From IMG/VR virus record IMGVR_UViG_3300025010_000224, positions 1-25,028 of that record: 25,028 nt of DNA. The stretch is one strand, 5' to 3'. The DNA is from a virus. Position 1 is the stretch's first letter. Every line of letters begins with the position of its first letter. The notes under the pieces were generated by a model. The model ran no database searches and had not been told where the DNA came from. It worked only from the letters and a program-made list of their open reading frames with translations. Shown here in pieces: positions 12,889 through 19,585 of this stretch. The translations under genes were made by a program, and so were the position numbers.

Positions 12889-13697
12889 ATGCCAATAGAG
12901 AAAAAGCTAACACATTTTAGTTTGTTCTCAGGCATTTGACCGGAGGAATTGATTTAGCGGCAGAATGGGCAGGATTTGAGTCAGTTGGTCAATGCGAGTT
13001 TGCAGATTATCCAACCAAAGTATTAGAAAAGCATTGGCCGGATGTGCCAAGATGGAGGGATGTTCGAGATGTCACAGGAGAGTCTATTCGAGAACGAGGT
13101 ATCAAGGAAATTACACTCCTATCGGGGGGATTCCCTTGCCAGCCGCATAGCGTTGCAGGAAAACGTAAAGCGTCTGACGATGAGCGTGACCTCTGGCCTG
13201 AATACCGGCGTGTTATTAGCGAAGTTACACCAAGATGGGTTTTGGGAGAAAACGTACCAGGGCTACTCACAAGCGAGTTTGGACAATTCTTTAGAGGAAT
13301 TCTCAGAGATTTGTCCGAGTTGGGGTACTCTGTCGGATGGGCTACTTACGGGGCTAACGCAGTCGGAGCCTTTCATCAAAGATCTAGGTTATTTATTGTG
13401 GCCCACGCCAACGACCGTAGATCACAAGGAATGCTTCAAGAGCATCGAGACACTTCAAAGGCAGATGAAAAATCATCAATCAAAATGGCCTCACATGGTT
13501 TTGATGGAGCGCTTTACAAAGGGAGAATTTGGCCACGCCAAACCAGAATTCGGAGAGTGGCTCATGGGATACCCCATAGGATGGAGCGATTTAAATGTAT
13601 AGGAAATTCAGTTCCACCGCAACAATATTACCCAATACTCCAAGCTATAGCAGACATAGAAAGGAGCAATCACCATGAGAAAATTAACCAAAGATGA
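12889..13697 (+). pseudogene. cytosine-C5 DNA methyltransferase, frameshifted near its start
   Basis: ATG at 12889, with GAGGGGGTGG upstream, opens a frame reading KKLTHFSLFSGI and then stops (TGA 12937-12939). The remainder continues in another frame from about 12940: GGIDLAAEWAGFESV. All later C5 motifs are present: motif IV PCQPHSVAGKR (catalytic Cys), VI ENVPGLL, VIII QRSRLFIVAH, and IX/X RVAHGIPHRMERFKCIGNSV. The target-recognition region is short (about 40 residues). Compared with the intact copy of the same segment at 12204-12227, five extra bases (TGACC) interrupt motif I. A TTG at 12936 could start a shortened protein but would lose part of the SAM-binding loop. Probably inactive, unless the shift is a sequence error or is bypassed. 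The 3' end overlaps the next gene by 23 bp. Confidence 0.8.
13069..13602 (+). CDS. phage protein of the WPTPT/'EWLMG(F/Y)PIGW' family, overlapping the methyltransferase in +1 frame
   Basis: ATG at 13069 has an ideal GGAGGG site 9 nt upstream (13054-13059). The 177-residue product reads SYRGDSLASRIALQENVKRL, then FSEICPSWGTLSDGLL, YLLWPTPTT, and ends EFGEWLMGYPIGWSDL. These are the hallmarks of a phage protein family often found beside C5 methyltransferase genes, function unknown. The whole gene lies inside the methyltransferase coding region, one frame over. The bases 13398-13413 read VAHAN in the methyltransferase and WPTPT here; 13561-13590 read AHGIPHRMER there and LMGYPIGWSD here. Both frames therefore carry recognisable conserved motifs. 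Expression is not proven; a conserved spurious frame is the alternative. Confidence 0.6.
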   Translation: MSQESLFENEVSRKLHSYRGDSLASRIALQENVKRLTMSVTSGLNTGVLLAKLHQDGFWEKTYQGYSQASLDNSLEEFSEICPSWGTLSDGLLTGLTQSEPFIKDLGYLLWPTPTTVDHKECFKSIETLQRQMKNHQSKWPHMVLMERFTKGEFGHAKPEFGEWLMGYPIGWSDLNV

Positions 13698-14088
13698 ACT
13701 CTCTGCCATCCAAGACTTGGGAGACAGCCCACTCATCGAACATTGGGCCATCGATGGTCACTCCAACGCACTGAGACGCGTCACGATAATATCCAAGGTC
13801 AATGCAGATTGGGACGAGATAGATGTCTTACTGAATGCAATATTTCCTGAGATGGAATACCGTGGCAAGGCAGGGATTAGCGTAGAGGATGGAGTTATTT
13901 CGGAGTATTTTTCGATAGACGTGGATGGAGAAACGCTGATTAATTTAGTGATTAAGAAGACGATTGGGCAAAAAGAGGGGACTCCTGCGCTAACAGAGGC
14001 CCCGGATGGAAAAATTACTACTCAAAACTATTCTACCATATTGGGTAATGCTTTAGAACTACGTGGGCCATGTGAATCTTCTGTTTAA
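13675..14088 (+). CDS. hypothetical protein (137 aa)
   Basis: ATG at 13675 with AAAGGAG 8 nt upstream, inside the last 23 bp of the methyltransferase frame. The soluble, acidic product starts RKLTKDELSAIQDLGDSPLI. No domain is recognised. It is the first gene after the methyltransferase locus and leads into the nucleotidyltransferase/HD genes. Confidence 0.6.
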   Translation: MRKLTKDELSAIQDLGDSPLIEHWAIDGHSNALRRVTIISKVNADWDEIDVLLNAIFPEMEYRGKAGISVEDGVISEYFSIDVDGETLINLVIKKTIGQKEGTPALTEAPDGKITTQNYSTILGNALELRGPCESSV

Positions 14089-14114
14089 TGGAAATGAAGG
14101 GCGGTAATTAAAGA

Positions 14115-15023
14115 ATGAAAGCTAAGACAACCAAGGCGGTTCTAACTAAAAAGCACAAGGACTTTATTGCCACTATCCAAGATGAGGAAGTACGTAAGCT
14201 GGTTGATAAAAACTCCATTATAACAGGCGGTTCGATCGTTTCTATGTTACTCGGTGAAGAAGTTAATGATTTCGATTATTACTTCACCGATAAGAACACT
14301 TGTGAAAAGGTTGCTCATTATTTCGCCAAACAATTCAACCAACTAACCGGAAAATCGGTTGAGGTTCAGACTATGGAAAATGGTAGGGTGAGAGTATTTA
14401 TCAAAAGCGTTGGAATCGCAGAAGACGATGATATTCAGGATGAGGATGGAACAAATTCAGTTGAGCCAACTACTGAGTTTGACGATAACGGGCTAGAGGA
14501 TTTAAGCCTAAAGGAATTACAAAAGGTTAAAGCGGACGAAAAACCCGAATACAGACCGATTTTCCTATCATCAAACGCAATCACCTTAACAAATAAAGTC
14601 CAGCTAATCATTCGTTTCTATGGCGAAGCAGAGGAAATTCACAGCAACTATGATTTTGTCCATGCCACTTGCTATTGGGAATCGAAGAACGGAAACCTTG
14701 TTCTTCCCGCTAAAGCGCTAGAGGCTATGTTGACTAAGGAGTTAATTTATCAGGGCAGTAAGTACCCGTTAGCATCAATAATGCGAACTAGGAAGTTTAT
14801 TCAGAGGGGTTGGTCGATAAATGCAGGTCAATTCCTGAAGATGGCGTTGCAGCTCAATATCATGGATTTACTAGATGTAAATATTTTAGAGGAACAGCTA
14901 ACCGGAGTGGACAGCGCTTACTTTTCAATGGCAATAGATGCCATAAAGAAAAAAACCGAAGGAGAACATGAGTTCAAGGTTGACAATAATTACCTGTTTG
15001 AAGTTATTAATCGGATATTTTAA
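14115..15023 (+). CDS. phage nucleotidyltransferase-fold protein
   Basis: 302 residues. The signature ITGGSIVSMLLGEEVNDFDYYF (GGS at 38-40; D52 and D54) is the helix-loop and DxD active site of the DNA polymerase beta/nucleotidyltransferase superfamily. An acidic insertion follows (about 100-140: EDDDIQDEDGTN and on). The C-terminal half contains KELIYQGSKYPLASIMRTRK and RGWSINAGQFLKMALQL, which is conserved in the phage members as I know them. The substrate is unknown; tRNA-end, antibiotic and protein-modifying activities all occur in this fold. It is followed 11 nt later by an HD phosphohydrolase, so the two may act on the same nucleotide or RNA chemistry (inference). Confidence 0.75.
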   Translation: MKAKTTKAVLTKKHKDFIATIQDEEVRKLVDKNSIITGGSIVSMLLGEEVNDFDYYFTDKNTCEKVAHYFAKQFNQLTGKSVEVQTMENGRVRVFIKSVGIAEDDDIQDEDGTNSVEPTTEFDDNGLEDLSLKELQKVKADEKPEYRPIFLSSNAITLTNKVQLIIRFYGEAEEIHSNYDFVHATCYWESKNGNLVLPAKALEAMLTKELIYQGSKYPLASIMRTRKFIQRGWSINAGQFLKMALQLNIMDLLDVNILEEQLTGVDSAYFSMAIDAIKKKTEGEHEFKVDNNYLFEVINRIF

Positions 15024-15034
15024 GGAGGAAGGAC

Positions 15035-15577
15035 ATGGATAAGACGTCAGAGGTTAGGGAACAGGAGTTTACTTCGGCAATGTCGGGGATAGTACGCAAT
15101 TCACTTGGAATAATGATTTCCCTGAAAAATAACGGTTTTTTTATCTCTCCTGCGTCAAAAAAGTATCACGGAAATTACGAGGGTGGATTATTCGACCACT
15201 CATTGCAAACCATGGATGAACTCGTTGATCTCTCCTTGCGAAACAGACTCGCATGGACTCGGCCCGAAAGTCCTTATATTGTCGGTATGTTCCATGATTT
15301 ATGCAAAATGGACGCTTATAAAGTAAATCCCGAAAAGCCATTTGGTTGGGATTATAACGATGACTTATTAATAAAGGGGCATGGCGATAAGTCGGTTATG
15401 ATCTTGTCAACACTTATGCAGCTTACAGAGGAAGAAGTGCTGTGTATTCGTTACCACATGGGAGCATTTACGGATAAGGAAGAGTGGAATTATTACACTC
15501 GGGCTATTCGTAAATATCCGAACGTGTTATGGACGCATCATGCAGATATGTTAGCTTCTAATGTTGCAGGAGTATAA
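15035..15577 (+). CDS. HD-domain phosphohydrolase
   Basis: 180 residues; ATG behind AAGGAGGAAGGAC. The HD motif residues are complete: H55 (FDHSL), H87-D88 (FHDLCK), H116 (GHGDKS), H141 and D171 (HHADML). Such enzymes hydrolyse phosphomono- or diesters of nucleotides, using two metals. The phage members are usually found in recombination and replication clusters with unknown substrate. It lies between the nucleotidyltransferase and the Gam-like gene; the spacing suggests one transcript and perhaps a functional pair with the former. Confidence 0.8.
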   Translation: MDKTSEVREQEFTSAMSGIVRNSLGIMISLKNNGFFISPASKKYHGNYEGGLFDHSLQTMDELVDLSLRNRLAWTRPESPYIVGMFHDLCKMDAYKVNPEKPFGWDYNDDLLIKGHGDKSVMILSTLMQLTEEEVLCIRYHMGAFTDKEEWNYYTRAIRKYPNVLWTHHADMLASNVAGV

Positions 15578-15591
15578 AAGGGGGAATTTTT

Positions 15592-16149
15592 ATCAACTGG
15601 CTACAAGATGAAGAACTCGAAGAACTAAATGAACACCTAACACCTACCGCAGACGGAGAAACAAAAGAACGGTTCAGTATCACGGATTTATCCTCTCTCA
15701 ATTGGGCATTACGGAAACTATCCTCACTAGACAAAAAACGTCTGGAAGAAGTAAATCTAGCGAATTCCGAACTCGAACGAATCAACGCATGGTTTGCCAA
15801 GCAGGACGTTACTTATCAAGAGAGCAAGCAATACCTAGAAGGGCTTATAAGGGAGTACGCAACAGCGCAGAGGGTAATTGACCCAAAGGCAAGATTCAGG
15901 ACACCATACGGCCTTGTGAGCTTCCGTAAGGGGAAGAAATACGACTATGGAGATGAGGAAAAGCTCGTCAAATATCTGTCTGATAATGGTATGGGCGAGT
16001 TTGTCAAGGTTGTGAAAACTCCTATTAAGACGGAGTTAAAAAAGGCATTAACCATAGTTGATGGTAAGGCAATATTTACGAGTACGGGTGAGGTGTTGCC
16101 GATTACTGTCGAGGAAACCGAAGATGTCACTATCAAATTGGAGGGGTAA
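15592..16149 (+). CDS. Gam-like host-nuclease inhibitor, probable ATC start
   Basis: 185 residues: NWLQDEELEELNEHL, ITDLSSLNWALRKLSSL, a long helix with ERINAWFAKQ, then ARFRTPYGLVSFRKGKKYDY and a C-terminal beta-rich part ending ITVEETEDVTIKLEG. This is the layout of the phage Gam-like family, which binds DNA ends and protects them from host exonucleases. The frame is open from 15562 but holds no ATG, GTG or TTG before a GTG at 15916, which would remove the whole conserved helical half. A GGGGG ribosome site (15580-15584) is followed after 7 nt by ATC (15592-15594), giving M-NWLQDEE. ATT at 15586 is too close. Its neighbours, Sak4-like and SSB, fit a recombination role. Confidence 0.75.
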   Translation: MNWLQDEELEELNEHLTPTADGETKERFSITDLSSLNWALRKLSSLDKKRLEEVNLANSELERINAWFAKQDVTYQESKQYLEGLIREYATAQRVIDPKARFRTPYGLVSFRKGKKYDYGDEEKLVKYLSDNGMGEFVKVVKTPIKTELKKALTIVDGKAIFTSTGEVLPITVEETEDVTIKLEG

Positions 16150-16152
16150 ATA

Positions 16153-17052
16153 ATGGCAAGACGAACAGCACAACGCAGTAAAGCTAAATTAAGACTAGGT
16201 ATTAGCGGTCCGGCGGGTAGCGGAAAAAGCATGAGTTCTCTTTTAATGGCTTATGGAATTACGGGGGACTGGTCCAAGATTAGCGTTATTGACACGGAGA
16301 ACAACAGCGCGGATCTATACGCAGATTACCGCCACAATGGTATCGAAATAGGAGTATTCAACGTCTGCCCTATATCAACGCCATATACTCCTGAAAAATA
16401 CATTGCAGCCATCAAGGAGTGCGAGGATGCAGGGGATTCGGTAATAATCATTGACAGCCTGACTCATGCGTGGGCTGGGGAGGGTGGTTTACTTGACAAG
16501 AAGGGTCAAATAGAGAAATCCGGCAGACCTGGTGTTAACTCATGGACAGCGTGGAGAGATATAACCCCAATGCACAATCGACTTGTTGAATCTATCCTGA
16601 CAAGCAAGTGTCACGTTGTCGCAACTCTTAGGGCGAAGATGGAACACGTTCAGGAAAAAGATCCTACCGGAAAAACTGTTGTAAAAAAGATAGGCATGAA
16701 CCCGATACAGCGCGATGGCATGGAATACGAGTTTACAGTGTTCATTGACGTAGATCAGGACCACAATGCAACGTCGTCCAAGGACCGTACATCACTCGTA
16801 GACGGGTTAGTATTCCGTCCTGGGGTAGATACGGGCAAGAACTTCTTAGCGTGGCTAGAAACAGGCGCAGATAAAGCACCTAATGATGGACCTAAAATAA
16901 ATTGGCAAGCGTTTTGGGGTGAAATTGCGAAACTTGGCATATCTGAAGAAGAAGTTCACAAAGCGGCAGGTATTGACAGTATCAAGGATTGGGACAAGCC
17001 ATCTGTTGATAAATTATACCTCGAACTAAAGGCATCGAAGGCAGCGCAGTAA
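16153..17052 (+). CDS. Sak4-like RecA-fold ATPase (single-strand annealing)
   Basis: 299 residues. Walker A GPAGSGKS (19-26), Walker B VIIIDS (97-102) followed by LTHAW, and the AAA_24-type core LRLGISGPAGSGKSMSSLLM, plus ATLRAKMEHVQEKD and GMEYEFTVFIDVD. The family includes phage Sak4 proteins, which anneal single strands with the help of the phage SSB. The ATG follows GGAGGGGTAAATA, 3 nt after the Gam-like stop. The C-terminus adds about 50 residues without a known domain. Together with the Gam-like protein and the SSB at 24255 it makes a complete annealing recombination set. Confidence 0.8.
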   Translation: MARRTAQRSKAKLRLGISGPAGSGKSMSSLLMAYGITGDWSKISVIDTENNSADLYADYRHNGIEIGVFNVCPISTPYTPEKYIAAIKECEDAGDSVIIIDSLTHAWAGEGGLLDKKGQIEKSGRPGVNSWTAWRDITPMHNRLVESILTSKCHVVATLRAKMEHVQEKDPTGKTVVKKIGMNPIQRDGMEYEFTVFIDVDQDHNATSSKDRTSLVDGLVFRPGVDTGKNFLAWLETGADKAPNDGPKINWQAFWGEIAKLGISEEEVHKAAGIDSIKDWDKPSVDKLYLELKASKAAQ

Positions 17053-17095
17053 AAATAAAGGGCAGCTAACCACTGCCCACCAAAAGGAGGATAAA

Positions 17096-17317
17096 ATGCA
17101 AAGCACAGCAACAGAAATAGACCCCATCCTATTCTCAGAACTCTACATGTCCGGCCTAACAGACATAGAAGTTGGAAAAATAATCGGCTGTGGCAAGTCT
17201 AAGATATGGAAAGAGCGAAATGAGCTGGATTTACCACCTAATAAGGACATTTTCGCATGGCAGAAGGGCTTGAAGGAATCGGAATTGGCGAAGATACCGC
17301 CTAAATATCGGAGGTAG
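17096..17317 (+). CDS. small HTH protein (73 aa)
   Basis: ATG after AAAAGGAGGATAAA. The sequence DPILFSELYMSGLTDIEVGK followed by IGCGKSKIWKERNELDLP is a helix-turn-helix of the type found in small phage DNA-binding proteins. The product is soluble. A similar HTH style (YNSGKNDTKIGKAVGIKPNT) occurs in the gene at 23115, suggesting related modules. Confidence 0.65.
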   Translation: MQSTATEIDPILFSELYMSGLTDIEVGKIIGCGKSKIWKERNELDLPPNKDIFAWQKGLKESELAKIPPKYRR

Positions 17318-17319
17318 GC

Positions 17320-17658
17320 ATGGCTTATCAATATTATATCTCTCCCGACAATTACCAAGAAGCAGAGAAAAACGGCATCAAAAAAGCAACTCTTGAGTAT
17401 CGAGTACGTAACCTTGCATGGGATATGGAGAGAGCGATAACCGAACCACCTCAAAAGGGAAAAACAACAGATATAAAGTGGAGAAAATTAGCAAAGAAAA
17501 ACGGCATCCCGTATCGAGCATTTCAGAAGCGAGTAAATATTTACGGATGGGAACAGGAAAGTGCTGCAACTGAACCATTGCAGAATAGGCACGAAATCAT
17601 CATAGGTGTGATGAAGGCCAGAGATAAGGCTATCGAGAGAAGGAAGGTTTGTTTATGA
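17320..17658 (+). CDS. phage protein with duplicated NGI...RV...W...TEP motif
   Basis: 112 residues with two copies of a roughly 30-residue module: AEKNGIKKATLEYRVRNLAW ending AITEPPQ, and AKKNGIPYRAFQKRVNIYGW ending AATEPLQ. This motif is common in small Firmicutes phage proteins and resembles a short helix-turn-helix repeat (AT-hook-like or homeodomain-like binding is plausible). ATG after GGAGGTAGGC, 2 nt after the previous stop; its own stop overlaps the ThyX-like start (ATGA). Confidence 0.65.
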   Translation: MAYQYYISPDNYQEAEKNGIKKATLEYRVRNLAWDMERAITEPPQKGKTTDIKWRKLAKKNGIPYRAFQKRVNIYGWEQESAATEPLQNRHEIIIGVMKARDKAIERRKVCL

Positions 17659-18260
17659 GAGTAACATTAATTGATCATAACGCTAACGGGGTAAATACGA
17701 TGCTACAAGCCCTTGGAATATGCAGGGGTAAGGAATGTACACCGGCTACACTGGATAAGGCGTTAGAGGCCAAGCCTGTGCCCCATGCGAGCGTTCTTGA
17801 GTTTGGGTGGGTGTGCCTGTTGATTGAAGGGGTATCAGTTAAGGCGAGGTTGCAGGTATTGCGGAGTAGATTGTTTAGTACGATGGAGAGGTCAACCAGA
17901 AGTATTGATATGAGTGAGGCTAAATGCATTGTCCCCGAAACTTCAAAAAGCCCCAACGCTATGAAGCGAGAGTTAGGGAGAACGATGCATATATATGACC
18001 GCTTTAACGAAGCAGACGAAACACTCGAAGATTCATCATATGTTCTTCCGCTTGGCATTGAAACCTCCTTCTTTATGGCTGGAAATATCCGAATATGGTT
18101 TGAATACTTTCAAAAGCGACTCTGCAAAAATCACGTTCAAGACGAGCATTATCGCATGGCATTGGACATGTGGCATGTGATAACCGAGCTATTTCCAATT
18201 GTGTTAAAGGCACATCCTTGTAAGAAGTGTGGTGAATGCAAGCCGGAGGTAAATCAATGA
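17655..18260 (+). CDS. thyX: ThyX-like flavin-dependent thymidylate synthase, divergent
   Basis: 201 residues from ATG at 17655 (AAGGAAGG upstream; ATGA overlap with the previous gene). The core HASVLEFGWVCLLIEGVSVK leading to QVLRSRLFSTMERSTRSID aligns with the ThyX signature RHRx7S, here R70-S71-R72 with S80. The C-terminal part, LPLGIETSFFMAGNIRIWFE, followed by YFQKRLCKNHVQDEHYRMAL, fits the ThyX FAD/dUMP-binding region. ThyX converts dUMP to dTMP using FAD and methylene-tetrahydrofolate. Odd points: the His of RHR is Ser, and the usual 'LEH' is LEF, so two conserved His are missing. A pair of Cys at the C-terminus (HPCKKCGEC) could bind a metal. It may be a divergent active enzyme or a derived non-catalytic one. 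With the dCMP deaminase it suggests phage dTMP supply. Confidence 0.75.
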   Translation: MRVTLIDHNANGVNTMLQALGICRGKECTPATLDKALEAKPVPHASVLEFGWVCLLIEGVSVKARLQVLRSRLFSTMERSTRSIDMSEAKCIVPETSKSPNAMKRELGRTMHIYDRFNEADETLEDSSYVLPLGIETSFFMAGNIRIWFEYFQKRLCKNHVQDEHYRMALDMWHVITELFPIVLKAHPCKKCGECKPEVNQ

Positions 18261-18523
18261 AACCAATAGGTATCTCATTAACAATGGACTCTTTTGGAAG
18301 GATTACAGTCCCTAAATCGCTTAGAATTTCTATGGGATACGAGCCAACTACACCCCTGGAAATGTTGGCTGACGGAAAAGGATTACGTATCCAGAAGCAC
18401 TTGTTAGGCTGCATGTTTTGCGGATCAGACGATAAGGTTGTGGCGTGGCATGGGTCAGTCGTTTGCAGGGCATGCGCTGCTGATATTTTAGCGAAGAGTG
18501 TTAAGGATGGTGTTGATGGGTGA
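18257..18523 (+). CDS. AbrB-like swapped-hairpin protein with zinc knuckle
   Basis: 88 residues from ATG at 18257 (GCCGGAGG upstream; ATGA overlap with thyX). The N-terminal SpoVT/AbrB fold reads DSFGRITVPKSLRISMGYEP, then TPLEMLADGKGLRIQKH. Then comes a CxxC...CxxC zinc motif (CMFCGSDD, VVCRACAADI). AbrB-fold proteins bind DNA as dimers and often act as transition regulators. A zinc tail is also seen in Firmicutes phage and chromosomal AbrB-like proteins. Likely a DNA-binding regulator within the early region. Confidence 0.75.
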   Translation: MKPIGISLTMDSFGRITVPKSLRISMGYEPTTPLEMLADGKGLRIQKHLLGCMFCGSDDKVVAWHGSVVCRACAADILAKSVKDGVDG

Positions 18524-18834
18524 TATTAAAGACATGGGAAGTATTCAAGATTGCATTAGGAAATCCTAACGCTAAGTTCAAGAGAGTGAAAGATAATACC
18601 ATTGTCTTAGTTGATAAAGACGGGCAACTAAAAGCTGAGGGTAATACTTATTCTTATCCATTACCAAAGGCTAATGATGATTGGGAACTAGTTCGCGAGG
18701 AAGTCGATTTTATGACCGCAGTAAATAGCGGTAAGAAGATACATCCCGTTTGTCATACTATTGACGGTTTCCTTAAATTTAACCAATGGGACCTCAACCT
18801 TGAAATGATCAACGGAAAATGGATAATCGAGTAG
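18520..18834 (+). CDS. hypothetical phage protein (104 aa), GTG start
   Basis: GTG at 18520 overlaps the AbrB-like stop (GTGA); AAGGATGG lies 9 nt upstream. The product contains NPNAKFKRVKDNTIVLVDKD, and near the end VDFMTAVNSGKKIHP and EMINGKWIIE. This last pattern (FMxAxNxGKKI.P ... INGKW.IE) recurs in small phage proteins as I know them, with no assigned function. Soluble, mixed beta. Confidence 0.65.
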   Translation: MILKTWEVFKIALGNPNAKFKRVKDNTIVLVDKDGQLKAEGNTYSYPLPKANDDWELVREEVDFMTAVNSGKKIHPVCHTIDGFLKFNQWDLNLEMINGKWIIE

Positions 18835-18897
18835 GCCGTGCAAGAAAATAGATGCCTAATAATAAAGTGCATTTTTAACTACTAAGGGAGGTAAGCA

Positions 18898-19179
18898 ATG
18901 GCCAACCATATCGACTTCTCGGTCAGTAATGATTGCGTAAATATCCAAGATTCCTACGGTGAAATATGCGTAAAATGTAATTGTTGCGGAATATTCGATG
19001 AGAAAACGAAGTATGAGGATAGAATTAAGACCTATAAACGACAACTTGAGGAAAATAACTCCTTTGACGATTGGTGGGAAGGGGCGGAGGAATTACAAAC
19101 GGCTAACGTTAAGGCTAATGCAGAGTATTTGGGCGGGCTTATAGCTGAGGCTGAAAAGGAACTGATAAAACAGGGGTAA
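18898..19179 (+). CDS. hypothetical phage protein with CxxCC motif (93 aa)
   Basis: ATG after AAGGGAGGTAAGCA. The N-terminal half is beta-like with three clustered Cys (VNIQDSYGEICVKCNCCGIF); the second half is a helical, acidic stretch (YKRQLEENNSFDDWWEGAEE and on). This layout is common in phage early regions and has no known role; metal binding by the Cys cluster is likely. Last gene before the bidirectional terminator at 19185. Confidence 0.65.
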   Translation: MANHIDFSVSNDCVNIQDSYGEICVKCNCCGIFDEKTKYEDRIKTYKRQLEENNSFDDWWEGAEELQTANVKANAEYLGGLIAEAEKELIKQG

Positions 19180-19184
19180 AAAAT

Positions 19185-19210
19185 AAGCAAGGGCTTATTA
19201 TCCCTTGCTT
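19185..19210. terminator. bidirectional terminator between convergent genes
   Basis: AAGCAAGGG (19185-19193) pairs perfectly with CCCTTGCTT (19202-19210) around an 8-nt loop. TCCTT follows on one side and TATTTTT on the other. It ends the operon from 7622/8786 on the left and the minus-strand RHH gene on the right. Confidence 0.8.
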
Positions 19211-19371
19211 TCCTTCTCCTTATTCTTATGAGCCTCATATCCCAACTTGATCATTTCCCTTATCGTGTTAGTCCGATCCGGTATCCCTGGAACACCCTTT
19301 CTGTAATCATCTACCATATCCAATATTTCCTTAGAAAAGATTATCCCTATACGCTTTGAATCCTTTTCCAT
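19198..19371 (-). CDS. ribbon-helix-helix regulator (57 aa)
   Basis: Start at ATG 19371, with AAGGAG upstream at good distance. The product, KDSKRIGIIFSKEILDMVDD, then RTNTIREMIKLGYEAHK, has the beta-strand/two-helix shape of Arc/CopG/MetJ-type repressors. It is the only minus-strand gene in this part of the early region and is transcribed divergently from the next plus-strand operon, so it probably controls the shared intergenic region (19372-19585). Confidence 0.75.
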   Translation of the reverse strand: MEKDSKRIGIIFSKEILDMVDDYRKGVPGIPDRTNTIREMIKLGYEAHKNKEKESKG

Positions 19372-19392
19372 ATCGTCAACTCCTTTTATACA

Positions 19393-19422
19393 AATATACC
19401 ATATTAGACGTAGTATACGCAA
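19393..19422 (-). promoter_or_regulatory. promoter for the RHH gene
   Basis: On the minus strand TTGCGT (19422-19417) and TATATT (19398-19393) are separated by 18 bp, about 20 bp ahead of the RHH ribosome site. Confidence 0.45.
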
Positions 19423-19449
19423 TAAGCCCTTAAGGTATTCGCGTGCCTA

Positions 19450-19478
19450 TTGTGCTTAAGGCTCAGAAATGGTATAAT
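19450..19478 (+). promoter_or_regulatory. promoter for the replication operon
   Basis: TTGTGC (19450-19455), a 17-bp spacer, and TATAAT (19473-19478). It faces away from the RHH promoter and precedes a leader of about 100 nt before the first coding frame at 19586. Confidence 0.75.
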
Positions 19479-19585
19479 ATTAATATAGGAAGGAACGAGG
19501 TGAAAACGAGCAATTGGGGAACATAAGGAGTCCTTGCCACCTTAATTAAAGCAATCTAAATAATAAAAAATAAGGAGTGAGGAAA

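Noticed and set aside
15916-16149. Short 77-codon gene starting at GTG 15916
   Set aside because: It is only the C-terminal part of the Gam-like protein; the conserved part upstream is in the same frame and has its own ribosome site.
17060-17078. GGGCAG/CTGCCC hairpin after the Sak4-like gene as terminator
   Set aside because: Six bp only, no T tract, and the next genes follow closely; probably no termination.
17995-18414. Additional frames on both strands within the ThyX-like gene
   Set aside because: They are shadows of the ThyX frame, without ribosome sites or motifs.
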